A stretch of DNA of 64,000 nucleotides from Caproicibacterium sp. BJN0003 (GTDB taxonomy: Bacteria > Bacillota > Clostridia > Oscillospirales > Acutalibacteraceae). The notes below the pieces were generated by a model, which worked only from the letters and a program-made list of their open reading frames with translations, was not told the origin of the DNA and did no database searches. Both the position numbers and the translations under genes were made by a program. The DNA lies in NCBI RefSeq assembly GCF_026314295.1, contig NZ_CP111108.1, positions 1,240,001-1,304,000 on the forward strand, read 5' to 3'. Shown piece by piece: positions 7,150 to 16,825 of the stretch; position 1 is the stretch's first letter; each line of letters begins with the position of its first letter.

Positions 7150-9252
7150 ATGGAAAAGATGCCTTATTATAATCGTGAACTAAGCTGGGTCGATTTTAAC
7201 TATCGGGTTTTGGAAGAAGCTTTTAAAAAAGAAAATCCGATCATGGAACGTATTCGTTTTCTTTCGATCACAGCCAGTAACCTCGATGAATTTTTTATGG
7301 TTCGTGTAGCAGGAGTTGTGGAACAAGTCCGCAGCAAATATCATGCAGAGGATTTAAGCGGTTTAACCCCACAAAAGCTTTTGGAAAAGCTCAATATCAA
7401 AATCCACGAATTCATGGAAAAACAATATTCCTGTTTGCATCGTTCCATCATTCCGGCTCTTAAAAAACTAAATATTTCATTTCTTACACCGGATGAAATG
7501 AATGAAGAACAGCTTTCGTTTCTTTCTAACTATTTTGAAAAAGTCCTTTTTCCTGTATTAACCCCGCTTGCAGTTGACCCCAGCCGCCCATTTCCACTTC
7601 TAGCCAACAAAAGTCTCAATGTAGCAATTCGCCTTGAAGGAAATGGAAAGCCCTATTTTGCAGTTGTACAGGTTCCCTCTATTCTTTCTCGCTATTTGGA
7701 ACTACCCTCCCGGAATGGAAGCCGAGAATTTATTCTTCTTGAAAATTTAATCATTTATAAATTGGAAGAATTATTTGAAGCAAGTGATATTCGTGCTGCC
7801 TGTCCTTTTCGCATGACCAGAAACAGTGATCTTGAGATCGATGAAGGCGCCGAAGATCTGTTGGCAGAAATTCAAAAATCTATTAAGAAACGAAAACGTG
7901 GAAATCCAGTTCGGCTGGAACTTTTGCAAAAATGCGACCCGGAAACAAAATCGTTCCTGCTCGAAATGATTCATATCCGAAAAGATAACATCTACGAACT
8001 TCAAGGCCCGTTGGATTTAACATTCCTCTCCAAATTTGCAGATCTGCCCGGATTTGAGAGATATTGCTTCAAGCCAATCATACCAGTTTATCCTCCTGCT
8101 GATTTTTGGAACTATAAAAGTATTTTTGATGCAATCAGAGAAAAAGATCGCATGGTTCACCACCCTTATGAGAGTTTTGAAACCGTTGTTGATTTTGTAC
8201 GTCAAGCCGCAGAAGATGAAAATGTGCTTGCTATTAAACAAACCCTCTATCGAGTCAGCGGTCATTCTCCGATTATTGCAGCGTTGATTCGTGCCGCTGA
8301 AAACGGGAAACAAGTAACCGTTTTAGTGGAACTGAAAGCACGTTTTGATGAAGAAAATAATATTCTCTGGGCAAAGAAACTGGAAGAAGCCGGCTGTCAT
8401 GTTATTTATGGACTGGCAGGCCTCAAAACACACTGTAAAATTTTACTGGTTGTCCGAAGAGATGAAGATTGCATCCGTCGCTATGTTCATATGGGAACTG
8501 GAAATTATAATGATTCCACTGCAAAAATTTATACCGATATTGGTGTCTTTACCTGCAAGGAACCATTTGGAACAGACGCCAGCAGTCTTTTTAATGTATT
8601 GACAGGTTATTCTCGCCCACCGGAATATAATAAAATGCTGGTAGCTCCAAACGAACTGCGCGGATTTTTTGAATCTATGATTGAGCGCGAAACTCAAAAT
8701 GCCCAAAATGGGCTTCCTTGCGGTATCACTGCAAAGGTAAATTCTCTTGTTGATCCCGAAATCATTTCTCTCCTTTATAAAGCTTCGCAGGCAGGAGTTC
8801 CGATTCACCTCATCGTACGCGGAATTTGCTGCTTGATCCCCGGTCTGCCTGGAGTCAGCGAGCATATTGAAGTCATCAGCATTATCGGGCAGCTTCTCGA
8901 ACACAGCCGGATCTTTCGTTTTGAAAACGGAGGGACTCCAAAAATTTATATGGGAAGCGCAGACTGGATGAGCAGAAATCTTGACCGCCGTATAGAATTA
9001 GTCTTCCCAATTGAAGATGAAGAGTTAAAACAACGTGCATTTGGAATTCTTGATCTAATGTTAAATGATAATATTAATGCCAGAATGATGACTAACACAA
9101 CAGAATATCATCATATCGACCGGCGTGGGAAAGTCCCCTGCAATTGTCAACGTGAATTCAGTAGGCTGGCACAGGAAGCTGTTGCAAAGTTGGAGATTCC
9201 TGATCGAGATCAACCTTTGAAACCAATTTTAAGCCCTGATTTTGATCGTTGA
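7150..9252 (+). CDS. ppk1: Polyphosphate kinase
   Basis: About 700 residues, the usual length for PPK1, which reversibly polymerises the gamma-phosphate of ATP into polyphosphate. The N-terminal domain begins with the conserved NRELSWVDFN. The two catalytic histidines are visible in the KTHCK motif (autophosphorylated His) and the EHSRI motif. Start choice: an in-frame TTG at 7126 overlaps the ppx stop, but GGAGG at 7132-7136 points to ATG 7150 or ATG 7159. The pairing with ppx suggests one operon controlling polyphosphate turnover. Confidence 0.93.
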   Translation: MEKMPYYNRELSWVDFNYRVLEEAFKKENPIMERIRFLSITASNLDEFFMVRVAGVVEQVRSKYHAEDLSGLTPQKLLEKLNIKIHEFMEKQYSCLHRSIIPALKKLNISFLTPDEMNEEQLSFLSNYFEKVLFPVLTPLAVDPSRPFPLLANKSLNVAIRLEGNGKPYFAVVQVPSILSRYLELPSRNGSREFILLENLIIYKLEELFEASDIRAACPFRMTRNSDLEIDEGAEDLLAEIQKSIKKRKRGNPVRLELLQKCDPETKSFLLEMIHIRKDNIYELQGPLDLTFLSKFADLPGFERYCFKPIIPVYPPADFWNYKSIFDAIREKDRMVHHPYESFETVVDFVRQAAEDENVLAIKQTLYRVSGHSPIIAALIRAAENGKQVTVLVELKARFDEENNILWAKKLEEAGCHVIYGLAGLKTHCKILLVVRRDEDCIRRYVHMGTGNYNDSTAKIYTDIGVFTCKEPFGTDASSLFNVLTGYSRPPEYNKMLVAPNELRGFFESMIERETQNAQNGLPCGITAKVNSLVDPEIISLLYKASQAGVPIHLIVRGICCLIPGLPGVSEHIEVISIIGQLLEHSRIFRFENGGTPKIYMGSADWMSRNLDRRIELVFPIEDEELKQRAFGILDLMLNDNINARMMTNTTEYHHIDRRGKVPCNCQREFSRLAQEAVAKLEIPDRDQPLKPILSPDFDR

Positions 9253-9290
9253 TATCGTTTAAGTTTTCAATGAAAAGGATGTGATTTATT

Positions 9291-10376
9291 TTGCTGCGTG
9301 TAGGTATTCTAACGAGTGGAGGCGACTGTCAAGGACTTAATTCTGCAATCCGCGGAGTTGCCAAAGCACTTTACGTTCGATTCGACAGCCATGTAGAAAT
9401 TTATGGAATTGCAGACGGATATCGTGGTCTAATCGAAGGAAACGCTCGGTTAATGAATCCAGAGGATTTTTCCGGGATCCTAACCCTAGGCGGTACAATT
9501 CTTGGGACCAGCCGTCAGCCTTTTAAAATGATGCGAGTCGTAGAAGATGACAGCGTTGATAAAGTAAAAAACATGAAAGAAAATTACAAGAAGCTCAAAC
9601 TGGACTGCCTTGTAATTTTAGGTGGAAACGGAACCCATAAAACTGCAAATCTCCTGAGTCAAGAAGGACTTAATATTGTAACCCTCCCCAAAACGATTGA
9701 TAACGATATCTGGGGAACCGAAATGACTTTTGGCTTTTACAGTGCCATGAATATTGCTACTAATGTTGTAGACTGCATCCATACCACTGCGACCTCTCAT
9801 GGACGCGTATTTATCGTGGAAATTATGGGTCATAAAGTCGGCTGGCTTACTCTTTATGCAGGAGTAGCCGGCGGTGCTGACGTAATTTTGATCCCGGAGA
9901 TCCCCTATGATATCGACGAGATTGCAGACACAATCCAACGGCGTAATAAAAACGGCAAGCGTTTTTCTATCCTTGCAGTAGCAGAAGGTGCCATTTCTAA
10001 AGAGGAAGCAGCCTTAAGCAAAAAGCAGCTCAAAGCTGCAAGAACTCTTGAGACTCAATATCCCTCCATCAGCTATCGGATTGCCGAAAGGCTTGGCCAA
10101 AAAACCGGTCAAGAAATTCGAGTAACGGTACCAGGTCATTTTCAGCGCGGCGGCAGTCCATGTCCTTATGACCGCGTCCTTTCCACCCGCTTTGGTACTG
10201 CAGCTGCAAATTTGATTGCAGAAAAAAAGTTTGGAAATATGGTAGCCCTGCAAAATGGAGCAATTATTCCGGTCCCCTTATCAGAAGTAGCCGGAAAATT
10301 AAAGCGTGTTCCATTAGACAGCGAAGTGATTCGCACTGCACGAGAAATTGGAATCTCTTTTGGAGATCATCCCTGA
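9291..10376 (+). CDS. pfkA: 6-phosphofructokinase (PfkA family, group with GGNGT and PKTIDND motifs)
   Basis: 361-residue phosphofructokinase catalysing the committed step of glycolysis. The nucleotide loop TSGGDCQGLN, the catalytic PKTIDND and the sugar-phosphate motif GHFQRGGSP are present. The phosphoryl-donor motif reads GGNGT. Glycine there is typical of ATP-dependent enzymes, while the Lys of PKTIDND is typical of PPi-dependent and group III enzymes, so the donor must be tested. The frame starts with TTG at 9291 behind an AAAAGGATGTGAT ribosome binding site. A terminator follows. Longer than the roughly 320 residues of E. coli PfkA. Confidence 0.88.
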   Translation: MLRVGILTSGGDCQGLNSAIRGVAKALYVRFDSHVEIYGIADGYRGLIEGNARLMNPEDFSGILTLGGTILGTSRQPFKMMRVVEDDSVDKVKNMKENYKKLKLDCLVILGGNGTHKTANLLSQEGLNIVTLPKTIDNDIWGTEMTFGFYSAMNIATNVVDCIHTTATSHGRVFIVEIMGHKVGWLTLYAGVAGGADVILIPEIPYDIDEIADTIQRRNKNGKRFSILAVAEGAISKEEAALSKKQLKAARTLETQYPSISYRIAERLGQKTGQEIRVTVPGHFQRGGSPCPYDRVLSTRFGTAAANLIAEKKFGNMVALQNGAIIPVPLSEVAGKLKRVPLDSEVIRTAREIGISFGDHP

Positions 10377-10418
10377 AAAATAACCATTCAAATTTGAGTG
10401 ATAAAATACAACTGCAAA

Positions 10419-10457
10419 TAAAAAAGGAACCAGCGTAAAAAGCTTGGTTCCTTTTTT
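10419..10457. terminator. Bidirectional terminator between pfkA and the comEA-like gene
   Basis: AAAAAAGGAACCA pairs with TGGTTCCTTTTTT around an 11-12 base loop, lying between two convergent genes. Confidence 0.8.
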
Positions 10458-10464
10458 ATAACGA

Positions 10465-10812
10465 TCATAAATCGATTTGGTTACGAATCTGATCAAATAG
10501 CTGATCACCGATTCCCCTTACATTTTTCAAATCTTCTATCGAAGTGAATTTTCCATGTGTTTCCCGATATTCTACAATTCTCTTCGCTAAAGCAGGGCCT
10601 ATCCCATCTAATTCCTGTAATGCAGATTCCGATGCTGTATTTACATGAATTTTTCCGTTATAAGCACTTGAAACGTCCTGTACATCTGTCGCAACCTCTA
10701 CAACAGACGGGCTAACATCGGGGACAAAGAATAAATTAAATCCGATACAGACTGCTGCCAAAATTGCTGCCAATCCAACCAGCACTTCTATCTCCCAATT
10801 TTCACGCTCCAT
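10465..10812 (-). CDS. ComEA-like helix-hairpin-helix DNA-binding protein
   Basis: 115 residues. One membrane-spanning segment lies near the N-terminus (about residues 10-32). The C-terminal part is a double helix-hairpin-helix beginning IHVNTASESALQELDGIGPALAKRI. ComEA proteins are membrane-anchored receptors that bind incoming DNA during transformation. This one lacks the SLBB domain found in longer ComEA proteins, so it may be a short ComEA or simply an HhH protein. It overlaps the end of rluD by 11 bases and is the last gene of the minus-strand run. Confidence 0.75.
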   Translation of the reverse strand: MERENWEIEVLVGLAAILAAVCIGFNLFFVPDVSPSVVEVATDVQDVSSAYNGKIHVNTASESALQELDGIGPALAKRIVEYRETHGKFTSIEDLKNVRGIGDQLFDQIRNQIDL

Positions 10813-11734
10813 ATAAATTCTCCAGCTTTTTTAAAAACTCTTTAAAATAGAGCGGTAATTCTGAAGTAAATTCCATATATTTTCCACTTCTTGGATGAAT
10901 AAATCCAATTGTCCGCGCATGCAGACACTGCCCATTAAGCCCTGGGACTGGATGCTTTGGACCATAAAGTGGATCTCCCGCAACCGGATGCCCTAAATAA
11001 GCCATATGAACCCGAATCTGATGAGTTCTTCCTGTTTCCAACTTCAAACGAACATGCGTAAACTGTGAATATCGTTTTAAAACAGTATAATGCGTAATCG
11101 CCGGTCTCGAATTTTTTTCTGTAACTGCCATCTTTTTTCTCTCGATCGGATGACGTCCAATCGGTTTGTCAATCGTGCCGGAATCTTCTTTCAGATTCCC
11201 ATGCACGACTGCCTCATATAAACGTGTAAAGCTATGGACTTTAATTTGCTCTGCCAATTTTCGATGAGAATAATCATTCTTTGCAACAATTAATAATCCA
11301 CTGGTATCTTTATCAATACGATGAACAATTCCAGGACGAATCACTCCATTGATTCCGGAAAGGCTATCTCCACAATGCGCCAAAAGCGCATTCACTAAGG
11401 TTCCATCATGATTTCCAGGTGCCGGATGCACCACCATTCCCTTGGGCTTATTAACGACCAACAAATCATCATCTTCATAGATGATTTCCAAAGGAATGTT
11501 TTCGGCCTTTACATTGAGTTGCTCCGGGTCCGGAATGAAAAGGTTTAGAATTTGTCCTTCTTTGAGAAGCTCTTTTTTTGAAAGCGATTCTCCTTTACAT
11601 GTCACATTTCCCGATAAAATCAGCTTTTCCGCAGCTGATCTTGTGAGTTCTTCAACAGCTTGGCCTAAATACTTATCAAGCCTCTGTCCCGTCCCGGAAT
11701 GATCAACAACTAATTCAATTTTCTTTCCCATCAT
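10802..11734 (-). CDS. rluD: 23S rRNA pseudouridine synthase, RluD/RluA family
   Basis: 310 residues. An S4 RNA-binding domain (about 15-75) precedes the catalytic domain with HRIDKDTSGL, whose second Asp is the nucleophile of the family. The RTHQIRVH motif is also present. These enzymes isomerise uridines, in the RluD case in helix 69 of 23S rRNA. It follows lspA in the same direction with a 17-base gap, as in many Firmicutes. Confidence 0.92.
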   Translation of the reverse strand: MMGKKIELVVDHSGTGQRLDKYLGQAVEELTRSAAEKLILSGNVTCKGESLSKKELLKEGQILNLFIPDPEQLNVKAENIPLEIIYEDDDLLVVNKPKGMVVHPAPGNHDGTLVNALLAHCGDSLSGINGVIRPGIVHRIDKDTSGLLIVAKNDYSHRKLAEQIKVHSFTRLYEAVVHGNLKEDSGTIDKPIGRHPIERKKMAVTEKNSRPAITHYTVLKRYSQFTHVRLKLETGRTHQIRVHMAYLGHPVAGDPLYGPKHPVPGLNGQCLHARTIGFIHPRSGKYMEFTSELPLYFKEFLKKLENLYGA

Positions 11735-11751
11735 ACTTCTGCCTTCTCAAA

Positions 11752-12243
11752 TTATTTATGGGCATATTCCCCTAAGAGCACATGAATTATGAAAAGAATT
11801 ACCCCAGTAACGACACAAATATCTGCAAAATTAAACACCGGAGGGAAAAAGCTGAATTTTAAATAATCCACCACATATCCTAATCGGATTCGATCAATTA
11901 GATTTCCGATTCCTCCTCCCAAAACAAGGACACAGGCGACCCATGACCAAGCGTTTTGGGACTTATAAAATAGGATCATTCCAATAATTACGACACAAAG
12001 CAGTGAAGTAAATAGAATCAGAAACAACTGCTTATTTTCAAAAATACTAAAAGCAGCACCTCGATTTTCAAGATAAAACAAGGAAAAAATGTGAGAAATC
12101 ACATTGATGCTCTTAATCGGTTTTACATTCTCAACAATTATCCATTTAATCCACTGATCGATCCCTGCTGCTAATCCTGCAAACACAAAAGCAAATAAAC
12201 AAAGCAACGGTCTTTTATTTTTTGTTTTTGAAACAGAACCCAT
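11752..12243 (-). CDS. lspA: Lipoprotein signal peptidase (signal peptidase II)
   Basis: 163-residue inner-membrane aspartyl protease that removes signal peptides from prolipoproteins. It has four transmembrane segments. The two catalytic aspartates lie in the GNLIDR motif and in FNFADIC. It sits between ileS and rluD, the common arrangement. Confidence 0.93.
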   Translation of the reverse strand: MGSVSKTKNKRPLLCLFAFVFAGLAAGIDQWIKWIIVENVKPIKSINVISHIFSLFYLENRGAAFSIFENKQLFLILFTSLLCVVIIGMILFYKSQNAWSWVACVLVLGGGIGNLIDRIRLGYVVDYLKFSFFPPVFNFADICVVTGVILFIIHVLLGEYAHK

Positions 12244-12267
12244 ATTGTCTCACCCGTCTCTCTATAA

Positions 12268-12304
12268 TAAAAGCGGAGCAGCAATTATCTGCCCCGCTTT
12301 TTAA
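12268..12304 (-). terminator. Terminator after ileS
   Basis: A hairpin of AAAAGCGGAGCAG with CTGCCCCGCTTTT (one internal mismatch, seven-base loop) lies directly downstream of the ileS stop on the minus strand and ends in a T-run. lspA is probably transcribed from its own promoter or by readthrough. Confidence 0.7.
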
Positions 12305-12313
12305 TTACTCGTT

Positions 12314-15103
12314 TTATCCAATCACATGGGCACAGCGCTCACAAAGATCAGGATGATCTGCATTTTTGCCAACCTCATCACTATACACCCAGCAACGTGC
12401 ACATTTTTGACCTTCGGCATGTTTGACCGTAATGCTCAATCCCTGAAGTGCCACTTCCGTAAACTCTCCGGAACCGCCTTTCACGGTTTCCAACTGAGAA
12501 ACAATCAATGCTGTTAAAAGCTCTTTTTTCTGTTCATTTACGAAATCATATAAATCTCCGTCACAGAACAACTGAACTTTCGCGTCCAGAGAAGAACCAA
12601 TCACTTTCTCTTTTCGAGCAAGCTCCAGAGCCTTTTTCACATCATCACGAATTTCATGAATTCGATCCCATTTTGCAAGGAATGTTTCATCGACCTTAAT
12701 ACCAGAAGGCTGCGGAAATTCATTGAGTACAACATTTTCGGCATCTTCGCTTGCAAGATGCGGCATACTATGCCAGATCTCATCAGAAGTAAATGCCAAA
12801 ATAGGCGAGATCAAACGGGACATTCCGCTAAGAATCCGGAACATAACTGTCTGCGCCGCACGGCGTGTATGACTATCCGCTTTTTCTGTATAAAGACGAT
12901 CCTTACATACGTCCAGATAGAAGTTACTCATATCTACGACACAAAAATTATGGATTGCATGGTAGGCATTATGGAACTCTAATGTTTCATAGCCTTCTAC
13001 CGTCTTTTTAATCAGTTCGTCAAATTTAATTAGTGCCCAGCGATCAAGGTCTTCCAACTCATTCATCGGAACCATATCATGATCCGGGTCAAAATCGCTC
13101 AAATTACCAAGAATAAAACGCGCTGTGTTGCGAATTTTACGGTAAGCATCAGAAAGCTGTTTAAGAATTTCCTTTGAAATACGGATATCCGCATGATAAT
13201 CAGAAGATGCAACCCATAGGCGAAGAATATCCGCACCATACTGATCGACAATTTCCTGTGGGTTGATGCCGTTTCCAAGAGATTTACTCATCTTACGGCC
13301 TTCACCATCTACCACCCAGCCATGTGTGCAAACAGCTTTATAGGGAGCTTTTCCTCTCCATGCAACACTGGTGAGAAGACTAGACTGGAACCAACCGCGA
13401 TACTGGTCAGCGCCTTCCAGATAAAGGTCAGCAGGCCAATGAAGTTCCGGGCGCTGATCAGCTACTGCTGCATGCGTAACTCCGGAATCAAACCAGACAT
13501 CCATGATGTCGCTTTCTTTTGTAAACTCTCCGCAGCCACATTTTGCGCACTTGGTACCTTGTGGTAAAATCTGCTCAGCAGAAAGTTCATACCACGCGTC
13601 ACTGCCTTTTTCACGGAACAAATCAGACACACGCTTCATAGCTTCTGCACTGATCAGCGGCTCCCCGCAATCTTTGCAATAAAAGATCGGAATCGGAACG
13701 CCCCAGCGGCGCTGACGAGAAATACACCAGTCATTTCTCTCTCGAACCATAGAGGTGATACGATCGCGCCCCCATTCAGGGATCCACTTTACTTTATTAA
13801 TTTCCTCGACAGCCTGATCTTTAATGGCATCGATAGAACAGAACCACTGTTCTGTTGCACGGAACAAAACCGGCTTCTTGCAGCGCCAGCAATGCGGATA
13901 TTGATGGATAATCTTCTGTGTTGCAAACATTGCCCCAATTTCCACTAAATAATCAGCAATCGCTTTATTTGCTTCTTTTGTGGAAAGTCCGGCAAAGCGC
14001 TCGCCTGCTTCACTCGTCAAATATCCATTTGCATCTACTGGAACAATAATCGGCAGATCGGGATAATTCTGACAGACATTATAGTCATCAATACCATGGC
14101 CAGGAGCTGTATGAACACATCCGGTACCACTTTCGAGCGTTACATGATTGCCCAAGATAATCGGAGAGACCCGGTCGAGGAACGGATGTTGTGTCTTAAT
14201 GAGTTCCAAATCACTGCCCTTAAAAGTAGCAACTACTTTATAATCTGTAAGTCCTGCCTGTGCCATCACATTTTCATACAAAGCAGAGGCCATTACATAA
14301 TAGTCTTTTCCACACTGAATCAGAGAATATTCAAAATCCGGGCCAAGGCAGATTGCCTCATTTGCAGGAATAGTCCAAGTCGTCGTTGTCCAGATCACAA
14401 AATAAGTATGAGAAAGATCAGCACCTTTTGCTGTAAAAAGGCCCTTATCATCAATCACACGGAATTTGACGAAAATAGAATCGCAAGGATCTTCTGCATA
14501 TTCAATCTCTGCTTCTGCCAAAGCAGTCTTGCATTCCGGGCACCAATAGACAGGCTTTAATCCACGGTAAATTAATCCCTTTGTTGCCATATTGGAAAAG
14601 ATTTCAATCTGCTTTGCTTCAAAATCATGAGTAAGGGTCACATAGGGATGCTCCCAATCTCCGATTCCACCCAAACGACGAAACTCTTCTCTTTGGTCGT
14701 TTAGATACCCCAGAGCAAATTCTCTGCAAAGTTTGCGCAGTTCCAAATTTGAAATTGTTGTGGAATTTCCGACCCCAGCTTTTTTGCGTGCTTTTAACTC
14801 TGTCGGAAGGCCATGTGTATCCCAACCTGGAACATAAGGCGCCTGAAAGCCTGACATATTCTTATAACGCACAATAATGTCTTTCAAAACTTTATTGAGT
14901 GCCGTCCCCAAATGAATATCTCCATTTGCATACGGAGGACCGTCATGCAGAACAAAAACGGGTTTCCCCTCATTTTTCTTCATAACTTTCTCATAAATAT
15001 GATCCTGATTCCATTCCTGCAGCATAGTAGGCTCTTTTTTGGGCAATCCAGCCTGCATAGGGAATTTGGTCTTAGGCAAATTCAAGGTACTCTTATAATC
15101 CAT
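12314..15103 (-). CDS. ileS: Isoleucyl-tRNA synthetase
   Basis: 929 residues, full length for the bacterial-type enzyme that charges tRNA-Ile. The class I HIGH motif appears as HLGT in PYANGDIHLGT and the KMSKS loop as KMSKSLGN. Editing domain CP1 lies between them. The C-terminus keeps the four-Cys zinc finger (CARC...CERC). It is preceded by divIVA on the same strand with a gap of only 66 bases, too short for a T-box leader, so tRNA-dependent attenuation at this gene is not evident. Confidence 0.97.
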   Translation of the reverse strand: MDYKSTLNLPKTKFPMQAGLPKKEPTMLQEWNQDHIYEKVMKKNEGKPVFVLHDGPPYANGDIHLGTALNKVLKDIIVRYKNMSGFQAPYVPGWDTHGLPTELKARKKAGVGNSTTISNLELRKLCREFALGYLNDQREEFRRLGGIGDWEHPYVTLTHDFEAKQIEIFSNMATKGLIYRGLKPVYWCPECKTALAEAEIEYAEDPCDSIFVKFRVIDDKGLFTAKGADLSHTYFVIWTTTTWTIPANEAICLGPDFEYSLIQCGKDYYVMASALYENVMAQAGLTDYKVVATFKGSDLELIKTQHPFLDRVSPIILGNHVTLESGTGCVHTAPGHGIDDYNVCQNYPDLPIIVPVDANGYLTSEAGERFAGLSTKEANKAIADYLVEIGAMFATQKIIHQYPHCWRCKKPVLFRATEQWFCSIDAIKDQAVEEINKVKWIPEWGRDRITSMVRERNDWCISRQRRWGVPIPIFYCKDCGEPLISAEAMKRVSDLFREKGSDAWYELSAEQILPQGTKCAKCGCGEFTKESDIMDVWFDSGVTHAAVADQRPELHWPADLYLEGADQYRGWFQSSLLTSVAWRGKAPYKAVCTHGWVVDGEGRKMSKSLGNGINPQEIVDQYGADILRLWVASSDYHADIRISKEILKQLSDAYRKIRNTARFILGNLSDFDPDHDMVPMNELEDLDRWALIKFDELIKKTVEGYETLEFHNAYHAIHNFCVVDMSNFYLDVCKDRLYTEKADSHTRRAAQTVMFRILSGMSRLISPILAFTSDEIWHSMPHLASEDAENVVLNEFPQPSGIKVDETFLAKWDRIHEIRDDVKKALELARKEKVIGSSLDAKVQLFCDGDLYDFVNEQKKELLTALIVSQLETVKGGSGEFTEVALQGLSITVKHAEGQKCARCWVYSDEVGKNADHPDLCERCAHVIG

Positions 15104-15169
15104 AGGTTTCTATCTCCTCAATTAAAATCTCGCCACTGCGTAGAAAAAGGTACCGCATGATTCGGAAAG

Positions 15170-16036
15170 TTAGTTCTTCTTTCCGAAAATATCTTCTTCT
15201 GCATCAGTATCTACATCATATCCATCCCCAAATTTAATTTCATGGTGACGGTCTTTTGCTCTCTGAACATCCGGAACACTACCATCAAAACGTGGCGCTT
15301 CATTTGGCTGCAAAATATATTCACTTGGGACCTGATTCATCGCATTTTTATTTTCATCAACGGGAGAAAAGCTCACCGGTTCCGGCTGGCTTGGCTCTTT
15401 CTCTTCCTTTGGTTCCGCTATTTCTTGTGCTGTCTGCTGAGCTTCAGAAGCATTTTCACTGACAGTTTCCTCTGGTTCTTTCTCTTCAGGCAGTACTGTC
15501 CCTTCCTCTTTTTTAGCAGCATTTTTTTCCATTTTAGAAGCTGGTTTTTCCGAATGCGGAAGGGAATTGATCAATGTTAAATGCTGTTTATACATATCCA
15601 AAAGTTTGGAGCGAAAATCACTAACCTGACGTTTCATTTCGTCCAGACCTTCCTGCTGATCTTTTACCTGATTTTCAGCATCAGCAATAATCTTCTCCGC
15701 CTTCATATTTGCATCATTTAAAATCACTTCGGATTTATGGCGTGCTTCCCGTAAAGAAGCGTCGCCCAACTTTTGGGCACTGAGGAGAGCTGACTTTATG
15801 CCATCCTCTTCCTGCCGATACTCTTGAATTTTATCCGCTAAAACCTGAAGTTTTTTATCAAACTGTGCTTTTTCTTTTTCGGAAGCTTCTAGCTGATCAT
15901 GCTGTTCGATTGTCTTTTTCATCAGCGTATCATAAGATTCCCGAATTTGATCGATAAAATTATCGACATCTTCCGCATTGTAGCCGCGGCCGGCCTTGCG
16001 AAAACTTACATTCACAATATCATTTAAAGATAGCAT
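15170..16036 (-). CDS. divIVA: DivIVA-domain cell division/polar protein
   Basis: About 288 residues. The N-terminal 60 residues are the DivIVA membrane-targeting domain (FRKAGRGYNAEDVDNFI), followed by long coiled coil to about residue 155 and an acidic, Glu/Pro-rich disordered tail. DivIVA binds curved membranes at division sites and poles. An ATG at 16051 is possible, but GGAGG at 16044-16048 lies inside that extension and well placed for ATG 16036, so the shorter form was chosen. The position between ylmH and ileS is classic. The tail is longer than in Bacillus DivIVA. Confidence 0.88.
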   Translation of the reverse strand: MLSLNDIVNVSFRKAGRGYNAEDVDNFIDQIRESYDTLMKKTIEQHDQLEASEKEKAQFDKKLQVLADKIQEYRQEEDGIKSALLSAQKLGDASLREARHKSEVILNDANMKAEKIIADAENQVKDQQEGLDEMKRQVSDFRSKLLDMYKQHLTLINSLPHSEKPASKMEKNAAKKEEGTVLPEEKEPEETVSENASEAQQTAQEIAEPKEEKEPSQPEPVSFSPVDENKNAMNQVPSEYILQPNEAPRFDGSVPDVQRAKDRHHEIKFGDGYDVDTDAEEDIFGKKN

Positions 16037-16054
16037 GAGATCGTCCTCCATTAT

Positions 16055-16824
16055 TTATACATACTTTTTCCCTACGAAACTTAATCGTCCTTTTTTTGTA
16101 ACAGGCCCTAGCCGGGTAATTTGATAACGTCCTTTTCCACGAATGGAAAGCAAATCACCTTCTTGCAATTCCTTCGATGAAGAAACCTGCACAAAATGAT
16201 TTACTTCTACCCCTCCCTCAGCAATCATAGTCGCTGCTTTTCACGACTCATTCCAACCATAGCAGCAGTCAAACAATCAAGACGTGCAGAAGCAACTACG
16301 CCGTTAAGTTCTTGATAAGTATGTGCATGCGGCAGCGGCTTCTTGGCTCCTTCTGAAAGTTTGACTCCTACTCTGCCGACTTTTACAATTTGAGAAAGCA
16401 AAAAAGGTTTCAATTCTTCTCGGCAGAAAACAATTGCTCTTCCCTGTTCTACCAAAATATCTCCAATTGATTCCCGCTTTAATCCTGTCCCTAAAAATGC
16501 TCCCAAAAAATCACGATGCGACAAAGGATCGCATTGACGAAAAGAAGCAGTGACGGCACTAATTGGAAAAGCTTCTGGAGATGGCTCTAGAAAATCTGGA
16601 AATGCACCAAAAACTACACGCTCTGCTTCGGCGAAGCCTCCCCACAGCATATAGTTTTTAAAATAAGTGGATTCCATATATTGTCTTGAAACTGCTGCTG
16701 CCCGTTCATCTAAAAAGCCAACAAAATGTGCATAGCCTCTTTGTTGAGAAAGAGCAACCGCATCTTTTATTTTTGCAAGCAAAACCGCATCACCGGGCAT
16801 CTGCTGCTTTGGGGAAAATGACAT
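16055..16824 (-). pseudogene. ylmH: YlmH-like S4-domain RNA-binding protein, interrupted by a -1 frameshift
   Basis: The first frame (16225-16824, 199 residues) encodes the YlmH N-terminal and middle domains and reaches the start of the S4 domain at GMSREK, then stops at a TGA. The missing half of the S4 domain is present in the neighbouring frame: after AAG near 16237 the frame reads ATMIAEGGVEVNH...LLSIRGKGRYQI...KKYV and ends at TAA 16055-16057, two bases from divIVA's long start. Adding one base would restore a normal protein of about 256 residues. YlmH family proteins bind stalled 50S subunits carrying peptidyl-tRNA and act in ribosome rescue. This is either a real mutation or a sequencing error. 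The truncated protein would lose most of its S4 fold. Confidence 0.82.
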
Positions 16825-16825
16825 T

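Noticed and set aside
12326..14825. Several ORFs antisense to ileS
   Set aside because: They are shadows of a strongly conserved coding region with no ribosome binding sites.
15104..15169. T-box leader upstream of ileS
   Set aside because: The gap is only 66 bases and holds none of the T-box elements.
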